The translations under genes were made by a program, and so were the position numbers. A model generated the notes under the pieces. That model made no database searches, was not told where the DNA came from, and was given only the letters and a program-made list of their open reading frames with translations. Below, one piece after another: positions 1-6,401 of a stretch of DNA of 15,848 nt; the stretch's first letter is position 1; the number at the start of each line of letters is the position of its first letter. Source of the stretch: Chryseobacterium sp. UBA6632. Its GTDB lineage: Bacteria > Bacteroidota > Bacteroidia > Flavobacteriales > Weeksellaceae. The DNA is taken from assembly GCA_002455915.1 (NCBI GenBank), contig DKLU01000450.1:1-15848 (forward strand). Reading direction: 5' to 3'.

Positions 1-555
1 GCAATCATTGATTTTATGGGTCAGAGAAACCCTCAGCTTCGTGATGAAGAAAATTATAAACATAAACTTTGGGATCATTTATTCATTTTAGCGAATTATG
101 ATTTGGATGTAGATTCGCCTTATCCTTTCCCTACCAGAGAGCAACTGGCAGAGAGACCAAAAACAATGGAATATCCTAAACTTCAGGGAGATTTTAAATT
201 TTACGGAAAAAGTATTCTTCAACTCATAGAAAAAGCAATTGAACTGGAACAAGGTGACGAAAAAGAAGCCCTGATCGAGGTAATTGCTAACAATATGAAG
301 AAATCTTACAATGTATATAATAAGGAACACGTAACGGATGATGTGATTTTCCGTCATTTGAAAGAGCTTTCGGAAAACAGGTTGGATCTTACCGGAATTG
401 ACACGCTTGAAAAGAGTAAAATTTACTACACAAGCAACAATAACAGGAATAATAATAACAACAACCGAAATAACAACAACCGAAACCAAAATAACAATAA
501 TAACAAGCAGAGAAGGCATAACAATAACAACAATAATCATAAAAACAGAAAGTAA
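1..555 (+). CDS. DUF4290 family protein, 5' end outside the window
   Basis: The reading frame is open from base 1 (reading AIIDFMGQRNPQ...), so the true start lies upstream and the first in-frame ATG at base 16 is internal. I recognise the body (motifs DFMGQRNPQLRD, HKLWDHLFILANYDLDVDSPYPFP) as the DUF4290 family of Bacteroidota, whose biochemical role is unknown to me. About 145 residues of compact, charged, globular-looking sequence are followed by a 39-residue tail containing 26 Asn, 9 Arg/Lys, 2 His and 2 Gln. No signal peptide or membrane segment is visible in the part present. The stop codon TAA is followed immediately by the ATG of murA, which indicates cotranscription and probable translational coupling. 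A link to cell-wall synthesis is inferred only from this adjacency. The family call is fairly secure; the function is open. Confidence 0.85.
   Translation, partial: AIIDFMGQRNPQLRDEENYKHKLWDHLFILANYDLDVDSPYPFPTREQLAERPKTMEYPKLQGDFKFYGKSILQLIEKAIELEQGDEKEALIEVIANNMKKSYNVYNKEHVTDDVIFRHLKELSENRLDLTGIDTLEKSKIYYTSNNNRNNNNNNRNNNNRNQNNNNNKQRRHNNNNNNHKNRK
436..552 (+). repeat. Asn-codon-rich low-complexity tract encoding a poly-Asn/Arg tail
   Basis: A run of AAC/AAT codons broken by Arg, Lys, Gln and His codons encodes the C-terminal 39 residues of the DUF4290 protein. At DNA level it is an imperfect trinucleotide repeat made almost only of A, C and T on the plus strand. Such tracts can change length by slippage, and the encoded tail is presumably disordered. 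The basic residues spaced through the Asn runs would give it a positive charge that could suit RNA or membrane contact (inference). Confidence 0.8.
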
Positions 556-1863
556 ATGAGTGGTACATTTCAGATAAGAGGAGGAAAAAGATTGCATGGT
601 GAAATCACTCCACAAGGAGCAAAAAATGAAGCTCTACAAATTCTTTGTGCGGTTTTATTAACTGACCAAGAAGTTAGAATTAAAAATATTCCGGATATTC
701 ATGATGTAAACAGACTGATTGAAATCTTGGGTGACTTCGGGGTAAAAGTGACTAAAAACGGACAGGGAGATTATACTTTCCAGGCTGATAAAGTTAATTT
801 TGATTATATAAAATCCAGCGAGTTTAAAAAAGACGGTGCTAAATTAAGAGGTTCAATCATGTTGATGGGGCCAATGTTGGCAAGATATGGTGAAGCATAT
901 ATGCCAACTCCTGGTGGTGATAAAATCGGAAGAAGAAGATTAGACACTCACTTTCAAGGACTTGTGGAACTTGGTGCAGAATTTCATTATGACGAGCAGG
1001 AATTCTTTTATTCATTAAAGGCTAAAGAACTTAACGGTAAATTTATCCTTTTGGAAGAAGCTTCTGTAACAGGAACTGCAAACATTGTAATGGCTGCAGT
1101 TTTAGCAAAAGGAAAAACAAGAATTTACAACGCTGCATGCGAGCCTTACCTTCAGCAACTTTGTAAAATCTTGAACAGAATGGGAGCCAATATTTCAGGA
1201 ATCGGTTCTAATTTATTAACGATTGAAGGAGTTGAATATCTTCACGGAACTGAACACACAATGCTTCCGGATATGGTAGAAATCGGGTCTTGGATTGGTC
1301 TTGCAGCCATGACAAAATCTGAAATTACCATTAAAAATGTAAACTGGAACCAACTTGGCGTAATTCCCAATACATTCAGAAAATTAGGAATTCAGCTTGA
1401 GCAAAGCAATGACGATATTTTCATTCCGGCTCAGGAAAATTATACAATTCAGAAATTTATTGATGGTTCTATCTTAACGATCTCTGATGCACCTTGGCCA
1501 GGATTTACTCCGGATTTGTTATCAATCATTTTGGTTGTGGCAACTCAGGCCAAAGGAAGTCTTTTGATCCACCAGAAAATGTTTGAATCAAGATTATTCT
1601 TTGTGGATAAATTGATCGATATGGGAGCGCAAATTATTCTTTGTGATCCGCACAGAGCAACTGTAATCGGATTAAATCAGGAAACTCCTTTAAGAGGAAC
1701 AACGATGGTTTCTCCGGATATCAGAGCAGGTAACGCACTTCTTATCGCGGCGCTTTCTGCAGAAGGAAAATCGATCATCCACAATATCGAACAGATTGAC
1801 AGAGGATATGAAAATATCGATGGCAGACTGAAAGCTATTGGTGCTGATATTGAAAGAATTTAA
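556..1863 (+). CDS. murA: UDP-N-acetylglucosamine 1-carboxyvinyltransferase (MurA), Cys-to-Asp active-site type
   Basis: Catalyses the first committed step of peptidoglycan synthesis in the cytoplasm, transferring enolpyruvate from PEP to UDP-GlcNAc. At 435 residues it is slightly longer than E. coli MurA (419). Visible landmarks are GAKNEAL (K23 and N24, matching E. coli Lys22/Asn23), the active-site loop PGGDKIGRRRLDTH at 119-131, PGFTPD ending in D320 (matching Asp305), and SPDIRAGNALL with R390 (matching Arg397). In the loop, D122 occupies the place of E. coli Cys115, the residue that fosfomycin alkylates. R127 matches Arg120. The ATG abuts the stop of the upstream DUF4290 gene with no spacer and no separate ribosome site, so translation is probably coupled. 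It ends with tandem TAA stops and is followed by a strong hairpin. The identification is very secure. Fosfomycin insensitivity is predicted from the Asp substitution, as known for the MurA of Mycobacterium and Chlamydia. Confidence 0.97.
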   Translation: MSGTFQIRGGKRLHGEITPQGAKNEALQILCAVLLTDQEVRIKNIPDIHDVNRLIEILGDFGVKVTKNGQGDYTFQADKVNFDYIKSSEFKKDGAKLRGSIMLMGPMLARYGEAYMPTPGGDKIGRRRLDTHFQGLVELGAEFHYDEQEFFYSLKAKELNGKFILLEEASVTGTANIVMAAVLAKGKTRIYNAACEPYLQQLCKILNRMGANISGIGSNLLTIEGVEYLHGTEHTMLPDMVEIGSWIGLAAMTKSEITIKNVNWNQLGVIPNTFRKLGIQLEQSNDDIFIPAQENYTIQKFIDGSILTISDAPWPGFTPDLLSIILVVATQAKGSLLIHQKMFESRLFFVDKLIDMGAQIILCDPHRATVIGLNQETPLRGTTMVSPDIRAGNALLIAALSAEGKSIIHNIEQIDRGYENIDGRLKAIGADIERI

Positions 1864-1918
1864 TAAAGAAATTAGATAGTAAAAGCTAGAAATTAGTTTT
1901 ATCTAAATCTCAAAATAG

Positions 1919-1950
1919 AAAAAGCGTTCAATTAATTTTGAACGCTTTTT
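1919..1950 (+). terminator. Intrinsic terminator after murA, possibly bidirectional
   Basis: A perfect 13-bp stem (AAAAAGCGTTCAA at 1919-1931 with TTGAACGCTTTTT at 1938-1950) encloses a 6-base loop. It lies 56 bases past the murA stop and ends in a T run on the plus strand. The A run on the left gives a U run on the other strand too, so it could also stop the convergent minus-strand DUF2207 transcript that ends at 2097. Confidence 0.9.
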
Positions 1951-2096
1951 ACTTTTATTAATGTAAAGCTTAATTTAAATACCGCTATTATTAAAAAGAC
2001 AAAAGAGGAGAAATCAACAAATTGATTGATCTAGCTTGATTTGGATGCTATTTATCACTTGGCTCTTTTTCCTTTTCACTTTTTACATTCAAAGGC

Positions 2097-4046
2097 TTAC
2101 CAGCCTCCGCCTCCACCGCCTCCGCCACCGCCTCCGGAGAATCCGCCACCTCCTGAACCAGAGCTGCTGCTACTGGAATTTGAAGATGATGGTTGTGTAG
2201 AAGTAGACTGAATAGAGTTTGTAAGGCTTGAATTTAATGCACTGGCAAAAGCATATTGATTCAATGTAGAACCAGCATACCACGTATTATTGTAGTCTGT
2301 AGACATTCTGCTCATGATTTGTTCAAATTTCTTTCCCCAAATATCATCAACCCCCAAAATCATGGCGTAAGGCAATAAGGTTTCAAAAACCTGTGGCGTA
2401 ATTTGAGGAGGATTGTGAAATTTCAACTGTTCATTTTCGGCAGCGCCCATGTACATTTTAAATCCGTCAATCAGTGATTTTTTTCTCAACTTTTCTTCGC
2501 TTGGTCTTTTAACTAAATATTGAAAAATAATTAAAGACATAAATGCAATCGCAAGAAAAACATAACAGAAAATAAAATTATTATTCTCGTAATTTCCATA
2601 GTTTACGGCAGAAAAACCTCCCAACCCGATGGCCATGAAAATTGGCAAAGGAGCAAATATCCACCAAAACATTTTTCTGATAATAAAGGTGAAGATGATG
2701 AATGCGATGAGTAAAACGACATAAAATACTCCTCCCGCTACCAGAAACATAGGATCTGAAGATATCGAGAGACTTACAAATAATCCTATAACGTAAATAA
2801 TTGAGATCAGGAAAAATGGCAACAGTAATTTTTTTCTGTTGTTTCCGTCATTCAAAAGCTTATCATGTTGAAAAGATAAAGATGAGCGAAAACTATTCAC
2901 TGCATTTTCTACTTTAGAATTATAATTCCCGTCAAATTTAATAGAAGATTGCGCGTTTATAAATAAACTGTTCATCAAACCAATTTCTTCCACAGGTAAA
3001 CTCTGATCGGGTTCTTTCAGCTTCTGAATTGTAAAAACTTTACTTTTAAAAACCCCGAAAACTCCTGAACTTTCGCTTTCGATAATTTTAATATATCCTT
3101 TTACGGCAAGATTTACCAAAGCCGCAGTTAAAAAATTATTTCTGAAACTTTCATGCTGAATATATCCCATGGAACCCGGAGAAAGATTATCCGGAGCATT
3201 AAATTGTGGAAAAACCGTTGGCGTCGCTGGATCTACGCCATATTTTTGCCATGTTCTGAAAAAATAAGCAAACAATCCAAATAATAGAATCGCAAAAACT
3301 GATAAAAGTCCGTATTGTTCTAAAAATCCGGGTGGTGGTGGCGGAACCATTATTCCTTTTTTGAATCCGACAGCAATAGTCAGTCCTTCCGAAGGATATA
3401 ATTTTGAAGCGCCCCATTCTATTGAAGTATCCGACAAAACTTTTGCATTACAGTTTTGAGAATTGCTTCCCGAAGCTCCCGTATAACAAGAGTTCTGCAA
3501 AATACTAGCACCCGCCGGAAGATTTACTTTTGCTGAAATGGTATCAACATCAAAATTCCAGGCATTTCCGTTGACATTCCAATAGAGTTCATCATAGTTA
3601 TTGAAAAAGCCGATCTGGTTTTTCGTTTCATACTTTATTTCATAAGCGTAGTTTCCAACCTCAAGAATCACATCTTTATTTCCAACATATATTTCAAGAT
3701 TATCACCATTGGTTTCTGTATGATAATTTTCTGTTTCACCATTTTTTGTGATAGAAATAATATCGTAGGTAACTTTTTGCTTCTTATTATTCAGATTTCT
3801 GCTTAAAGGCAATGTGCGGAAAATTCCTCTTTTAATTTCATTTCCGGTACTGTAAACATTAATTTTTTCAGTAATTGTAAGCCCTGAATTTTTATTAACA
3901 TCAATATCAGAATGAAACGAAGTTATTCTTTCCTTTTCATAATCCACACTTACCGCTTCAGAAGAATTTAGATCATCTTCAATATGCTGCTGGGCAAAGG
4001 TAAATGCAAAAAATGAAAGGTAAAAAAGCAATAAAAATTTCTTCAT
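2097..4046 (-). CDS. DUF2207 domain membrane protein with poly-Gly C-terminus
   Basis: A 649-residue membrane protein of the DUF2207 (predicted membrane protein) family. An N-terminal signal peptide (MKKFLLLFYLSFFAFTFAQ) is followed by an extracytoplasmic domain at about 35-230 containing the family motif KRGIFRTLPLS. A PPPPPG hinge near 235-240 precedes a transmembrane helix at about 244-263. A cytoplasmic stretch follows (KYGVDPATPTVFPQF, then a winged-helix-like LTAALVNLAVKGYI segment), and then a cluster of hydrophobic helices at about 406-427, 433-457, 462-480 and 490-512. The last third carries LLPYAMILGVDDIWGKKFEQI, a Ser-rich linker, and a tail with eleven consecutive Gly ending in Trp. 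The gene begins 3 bases after the stop of lemA, so the two form an operon. DUF2207 and LemA genes are often neighbours, but the biochemical role is unknown. The family call rests on recognition of layout and motifs. Confidence 0.88.
   Translation of the reverse strand: MKKFLLLFYLSFFAFTFAQQHIEDDLNSSEAVSVDYEKERITSFHSDIDVNKNSGLTITEKINVYSTGNEIKRGIFRTLPLSRNLNNKKQKVTYDIISITKNGETENYHTETNGDNLEIYVGNKDVILEVGNYAYEIKYETKNQIGFFNNYDELYWNVNGNAWNFDVDTISAKVNLPAGASILQNSCYTGASGSNSQNCNAKVLSDTSIEWGASKLYPSEGLTIAVGFKKGIMVPPPPPGFLEQYGLLSVFAILLFGLFAYFFRTWQKYGVDPATPTVFPQFNAPDNLSPGSMGYIQHESFRNNFLTAALVNLAVKGYIKIIESESSGVFGVFKSKVFTIQKLKEPDQSLPVEEIGLMNSLFINAQSSIKFDGNYNSKVENAVNSFRSSLSFQHDKLLNDGNNRKKLLLPFFLISIIYVIGLFVSLSISSDPMFLVAGGVFYVVLLIAFIIFTFIIRKMFWWIFAPLPIFMAIGLGGFSAVNYGNYENNNFIFCYVFLAIAFMSLIIFQYLVKRPSEEKLRKKSLIDGFKMYMGAAENEQLKFHNPPQITPQVFETLLPYAMILGVDDIWGKKFEQIMSRMSTDYNNTWYAGSTLNQYAFASALNSSLTNSIQSTSTQPSSSNSSSSSSGSGGGGFSGGGGGGGGGGGW
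2100..2159 (-). repeat. GGN-codon tract encoding the poly-Gly tail of the DUF2207 protein
   Basis: Read on the minus strand this is a run of glycine codons interrupted by Ser and Phe and ending in a Trp codon. It is a GC-rich island in an otherwise AT-rich neighbourhood. Similar GGGFSGGGGGG-type tails occur on many bacterial membrane proteins of the TPM/YgcG and DUF2207 groups. The tract may be prone to slippage and to sequencing error, so the exact number of glycines is the least certain part of the gene. Confidence 0.75.
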
Positions 4047-4049
4047 TGC

Positions 4050-4604
4050 TTAAAATTTTACCATTGGAACTTCTCTTTCAGCAACATTTTGAAGTTCGAA
4101 GAAAGGAGATTTTTCAAACTTATACATATTGGCGATAATATTGCTTGGGAAAGATTCAACCGCTGTATTGTTTTCACGAACGGTTCCGTTATAATATCTT
4201 CTTGATTTTTCGATATCGTTTTCGATGGAAGTAAGTTCGGCCTGTAATTGCTGGAAATTAGTATTTGCTTTCAAATCAGGATATTGTTCGGCAACCGCGA
4301 ATAAATTCATCATTGCCTGATTCAGATTTTTTTCTGCCGCTTCTTTTGCTTCCACAGAATTAGCACCTAACGCCAGATTTCTTGCTCTGGTCACATTTTC
4401 CAACGTTTCTTTTTCGTGAGTAGCATACCCTTTTACAGTTTCTACCAAGTTGGGAATAAGGTCGTGACGTTTTTTCAACATCACATCAATACTGCTCCAG
4501 CCTTCCTGAACAAGGTTTCTGAGTCTTACCAATTTGTTGTACACCGAAACTCCGTAAAGAAGAAAAATGACAACCAAAGCGATTACAATAATTAAAATCA
4601 TCAT
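4050..4604 (-). CDS. lemA: LemA family protein
   Basis: At 184 residues this has the usual LemA length. A single N-terminal membrane helix (MMILIIVIALVVIFLLYGV) is followed by the conserved helical body: YNKLVRLRNLVQEGWSSIDVMLKKRHDLIPNLVETVKGYATHEKETLENVTRAR at about 22-75, then NLFAVAEQYPDLKAN, ENDIEKSRRYYNGTVRENN and a C-terminal FPSNIIA. LemA proteins are N-terminally anchored helical-bundle proteins of unclear biochemical role. The following DUF2207 gene starts 3 bases after this stop, so both are expected from one transcript and may act together at the membrane. The start could be either of two adjacent ATG codons (4604 or 4601). The upstream one is used here, and no strong Shine-Dalgarno sequence separates them, as is common in Bacteroidota. 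Confidence 0.95.
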   Translation of the reverse strand: MMILIIVIALVVIFLLYGVSVYNKLVRLRNLVQEGWSSIDVMLKKRHDLIPNLVETVKGYATHEKETLENVTRARNLALGANSVEAKEAAEKNLNQAMMNLFAVAEQYPDLKANTNFQQLQAELTSIENDIEKSRRYYNGTVRENNTAVESFPSNIIANMYKFEKSPFFELQNVAEREVPMVKF

Positions 4605-4628
4605 AGTTTTAAATTTTTTAATGTTACT

Positions 4629-4658
4629 TAAAAATAAGTCTTTTTTCTATAACACAAA
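4629..4658 (-). promoter_or_regulatory. Candidate flavobacterial promoter for lemA-DUF2207
   Basis: On the minus strand TTTG (4658-4655) is followed after 18 bases by TATTTTTA (4636-4629), one mismatch from the Bacteroidota -7 consensus TAnnTTTG. It sits directly downstream of the terminator of the preceding gene and about 25 bases upstream of the lemA start. The final A instead of G lowers confidence. Confidence 0.4.
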
Positions 4659-4659
4659 C

Positions 4660-4688
4660 AAAAGGATGCTCAAAATGAACATCCTTTT
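4660..4688 (-). terminator. Hairpin terminator after the NIL-domain gene
   Basis: Arms AAAAGGATG (4660-4668) and CATCCTTTT (4680-4688) form a 9-bp stem whose apex can add two more pairs past one mismatch. It lies 26 bases beyond the stop of the NIL-domain gene. On the minus strand the right side is followed by TTTTGTTTG, a moderate U-rich tail, so termination is probable but not as strong as at the other sites in this window. Confidence 0.65.
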
Positions 4689-4714
4689 CGTAATTAAAAC
4701 TATATGAATCTCGC

Positions 4715-5026
4715 TTAAGAGTACTTTCGGCAAAGATATTCTACCGTAGTACTCAAAAGTTTATTGTTTTCCAGATAATATTCTAATTTTTGAAAATCAT
4801 CTGAGTTTACATTAATATATAACTGTACCGAACCAAAACTATTTCCGTTTACATATTCCACATTAGCCGACAACACTCTGTGACATATCCCGAATTTATT
4901 GTAAATAGTATTCATCAAATGTTCGAATTTCATCTTCCCATTCAACTCTATTTCCAAGATCAATTCTTTTTTCGGCAGGTTTACTTTCGTTTGTAAATAC
5001 TGCAGGTTTGGATTAGGTGTAATCAT
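4715..5026 (-). CDS. Stand-alone NIL-domain protein
   Basis: A 103-residue soluble protein without signal peptide or membrane helix. From about residue 18 the sequence (KKELILEIELNGK...HLMNTIYNKFGICHRVLSANVEYVNGNSFGSVQLYI...LEYYLENN) follows the pattern of the NIL domain, the small ferredoxin-like domain found at the C-terminus of the methionine ABC transporter ATPase MetN, where it binds methionine and regulates transport. Key matches are the first strand followed by helix, the VLSANVEYVNG strand corresponding to ISAQMDYAGG in E. coli MetN, and the FGSVQLYI strand. No ATPase or permease lies beside it. It has its own promoter, dyad and terminator, so it is a single-gene unit and not a MetN fragment. 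There is an in-frame stop (TAA) 10-12 bases upstream of the ATG with no other start between, so this start is firm. A role in sensing methionine or another small ligand is inference. Confidence 0.75.
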   Translation of the reverse strand: MITPNPNLQYLQTKVNLPKKELILEIELNGKMKFEHLMNTIYNKFGICHRVLSANVEYVNGNSFGSVQLYINVNSDDFQKLEYYLENNKLLSTTVEYLCRKYS

Positions 5027-5090
5027 AACTAAACATTATTTTTTGGTTAAACATCGTTGATTTAAGTATTACTAAGTCTCAAATCTTTGA

Positions 5091-5121
5091 CAAAAATATA
5101 AAAAATTATTAGTCTACCAAA
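5091..5121 (-). promoter_or_regulatory. Promoter of the NIL-domain gene (TTTG-N19-TATTTTTG)
   Basis: On the minus strand TTTG (5121-5118) and TATTTTTG (5098-5091, a full match to TAnnTTTG) are separated by 19 bases, within the 17-23 range known for the primary sigma factor of Bacteroidota. The start of transcription would fall near 5084, leaving a leader of roughly 55-60 bases before the ATG. The -33 box lies in the centre of the dyad described separately. Confidence 0.7.
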
Positions 5122-5141
5122 TTAGTAGACTAATAATTTTT
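5101..5141 (-). promoter_or_regulatory. 41-bp near-perfect dyad over the -33 box: candidate operator
   Basis: Two perfect 17-base arms (AAAAATTATTAGTCTAC at 5101-5117 and GTAGACTAATAATTTTT at 5125-5141) flank 7 central bases, CAAATTA, that are themselves symmetric except for one C/A pair. The core thus reads CTACCAAATTAGTAG. The dyad is centred on the -33 TTTG of the NIL-domain promoter, the expected place for a repressor or activator of dimeric type. The regulator is unknown. Because the minus-strand RNA would also form a 17-bp hairpin followed by a U-rich stretch, a second terminator for the gene upstream is the main alternative. Confidence 0.6.
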
Positions 5142-5152
5142 AATTTTAACAT

Positions 5153-5182
5153 AAAAAAAAGAGAAGTTTATCAACCTCTCTT
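5153..5182 (-). terminator. Intrinsic terminator of the YiiX-like lipoprotein gene
   Basis: Minus-strand RNA forms GAGAGGUU / AACUUCUC with one G-U pair and a GAUA loop. The stem extends by A-U pairs into an eight-base U run (plus-strand A run 5153-5160). It starts 5 bases beyond the stop codon of the lipoprotein gene. The G-U pair is allowed only on the minus-strand RNA, matching the direction of the gene. Confidence 0.85.
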
Positions 5183-5187
5183 CGTTT

Positions 5188-5835
5188 TTATAACTCTTTT
5201 ATTCTATTTAATTTATCGGAAGCTGCCAAACCGTTTGGATTGCAACCTAACTCACCTTCAGGCACTTTAAGATTTTTTTTGTGGTAAAATTCCTCCCAAA
5301 ATTCGTTTGTTTTTCCGGTTTTTGGATCAACGAACGTCATTGGTTCCAATTTAAAAATATGATCTTGCCGAAAAGCCCTTTCAATATAATCTGAGCAGTA
5401 ATAGGAATTTTCATCCAAAATGTAATTGAAATTGTAAGGTTTCCCCAACATTGTTTCCGCTTTTTGAATGGCTTGAGGAATTGTCTTTTGATATTCCGGT
5501 TTCAAACGATAAATAACTACTCGTTGTCCGTCATCGGCTTGATCTTTCAGAAAATCTTTTAGATTTTGTTTCTGAGAACCTCCTTTTGGAGCTGCATGAA
5601 GAACGAAAATATCATTTTTATTTTTTTCTAAAATCCCGATATGATCGAAGGAAGCATTTTTCTGCTTGTGGGTTACATTATTGATAGCTCCCGAAAGTCC
5701 GCTTTCTTTGGCGGTGACAAATAATAAATCTCCGTTTTTCAAATCTGAATATACATTCGCTTTACATCCGAAAAGAAAAAGGCAAGAGATAGTTGATAAA
5801 ATCAGAAATATTTTACTTTTTAATAGTACTTTCAT
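5188..5835 (-). CDS. YiiX/YebB-like permuted NlpC/P60 cysteine hydrolase, lipoprotein
   Basis: The open frame allows a start at 5856 (222 residues). The internal ATG at 5835 (215 residues) gives a cleaner lipoprotein signal, MKVLLKSKIFLILSTISCLFLFGC, and is chosen here. The lipidated Cys would be residue 24 (31 in the long form). The mature part has NGDLLFVTAKESGLSGAIN, then FDHIGIL with the predicted catalytic His (72 in long numbering), and SYYCSDYIERAF with the predicted nucleophile Cys (154). This His-before-Cys order is that of the circularly permuted papain-like YiiX/YebB group of the NlpC/P60 superfamily, whose members act on peptide or other amide bonds, including cell-wall peptides. 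The substrate here is unknown. The gene overlaps the end of the DUF1801 gene by 23 bases (44 with the long start), so the two are cotranscribed, and a strong terminator follows. Confidence 0.85.
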   Translation of the reverse strand: MKVLLKSKIFLILSTISCLFLFGCKANVYSDLKNGDLLFVTAKESGLSGAINNVTHKQKNASFDHIGILEKNKNDIFVLHAAPKGGSQKQNLKDFLKDQADDGQRVVIYRLKPEYQKTIPQAIQKAETMLGKPYNFNYILDENSYYCSDYIERAFRQDHIFKLEPMTFVDPKTGKTNEFWEEFYHKKNLKVPEGELGCNPNGLAASDKLNRIKEL

Positions 5836-6268
5836 AACATTTAATCCAATCTTCAATAGTCATTCTTTTACACACTTCCGCAATTAATTCAAAAGGAATA
5901 TCATCCATTTTTTTGAATCGAACACAAGATTTTCCCATATCTAATTTTCTTTTGGAATATTTGGGGAATTCAGCTACAAACCAATCCAGCAGATCGGGTT
6001 TTGCATACATTCCCATGTGATAAAACGCAATGAAATTTTTCTGAGAAGCCAGCGCCATAAAAGGAAGCGGTGAACCCGGCGTACAATGATAACCTGCAGG
6101 ATAAACCTCCAACGGAACCGCCCAGCCAATCATCCCATAGCTGATATTTTCCTGAAACCCTTTCGGTAAATTATCATTAATCGTGTTGAAAAATTTCCCA
6201 AAAACTTCCTGTCTTTCCTCAGGAATCTTGGAAATATAATCTTCTACTGATGTTGCCGGAATTTGCAT
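5813..6268 (-). CDS. DUF1801 / YdhG-like domain protein
   Basis: A 151-residue cytoplasmic protein with the layout of the DUF1801 (YdhG) family: an N-terminal helix (VEDYISKIPEERQEVFGKFFNTI), then ENISYGMIGWAVPL with the conserved glycine and tryptophan, then LASQKNFIAFYHMGMY, and a C-terminal KSCVRFKKMDDIPFELIAEVCKRMTIEDWIKCYE segment. The fold is the same as that of the B. subtilis frataxin-like protein Fra, but I see no direct evidence for iron binding. No signal peptide or membrane segment is visible. Its 3' end overlaps the start of the YiiX-like lipoprotein gene in a different frame, which suggests translational coupling of the two. The products are predicted to sit in different compartments, so they need not interact. 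A promoter upstream of 6268 is not clear: only imperfect TAnTTTG-like sequences are visible between 6291 and 6307. Confidence 0.88.
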   Translation of the reverse strand: MQIPATSVEDYISKIPEERQEVFGKFFNTINDNLPKGFQENISYGMIGWAVPLEVYPAGYHCTPGSPLPFMALASQKNFIAFYHMGMYAKPDLLDWFVAEFPKYSKRKLDMGKSCVRFKKMDDIPFELIAEVCKRMTIEDWIKCYESTIKK

Positions 6269-6341
6269 TTTAAATGAATTTTAAACTTTTCAAAATAACA
6301 AAATTTATCATTAATAATGATTCAAAATATTCGATTTAAAT

Positions 6342-6373
6342 AAAAAAACAGTTACAAATTGCATGTAACTGTT
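6342..6373 (-). terminator. Intrinsic terminator of the T9SS protein gene
   Basis: A 10-bp stem, AACAGTTACA (6347-6356) with TGTAACTGTT (6364-6373), has a 7-base loop. On the minus strand it is followed by a run of seven U (plus-strand A run 6342-6348, partly inside the stem). It lies 28 bases past the stop of the T9SS-secreted protein and has the expected orientation. Confidence 0.9.
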
Positions 6374-6401
6374 CTGATAGAAGTTTATATAAAACTAAAA
6401 A

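Noticed and set aside
436..552. The Asn-codon tract as a CRISPR-like or other repeat array
   Set aside because: Units are single codons in frame with the gene, with no spacers of constant length.
88..615. A 175-residue minus-strand frame opposite DUF4290 and the start of murA
   Set aside because: It is a shadow of two well-supported plus-strand genes; its long hydrophobic runs come from the reverse complement of Asn codons.
1951..2096. Possible small RNA or gene between murA and the DUF2207 gene
   Set aside because: Apart from the terminator there is no good promoter, open frame with a start, or conserved-looking structure in this stretch.
3199..3417. Short frames inside the DUF2207, T9SS and TonB genes (for example 3199-3417, 6638-6844, 11504-11704, 11735-12031, 13977-14222)
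   Set aside because: They lie within or against clearly coding regions in other frames and show no family-like sequence.
4715..5026. The NIL-domain gene as a degraded remnant of metN
   Set aside because: It has a firm start, a full domain, a promoter and a terminator, and no flanking ATPase remains are visible.
5666..5887. A 73-residue plus-strand frame opposite the lipoprotein and DUF1801 genes
   Set aside because: It is antisense to two recognisable families, and its sequence resembles no family I know.
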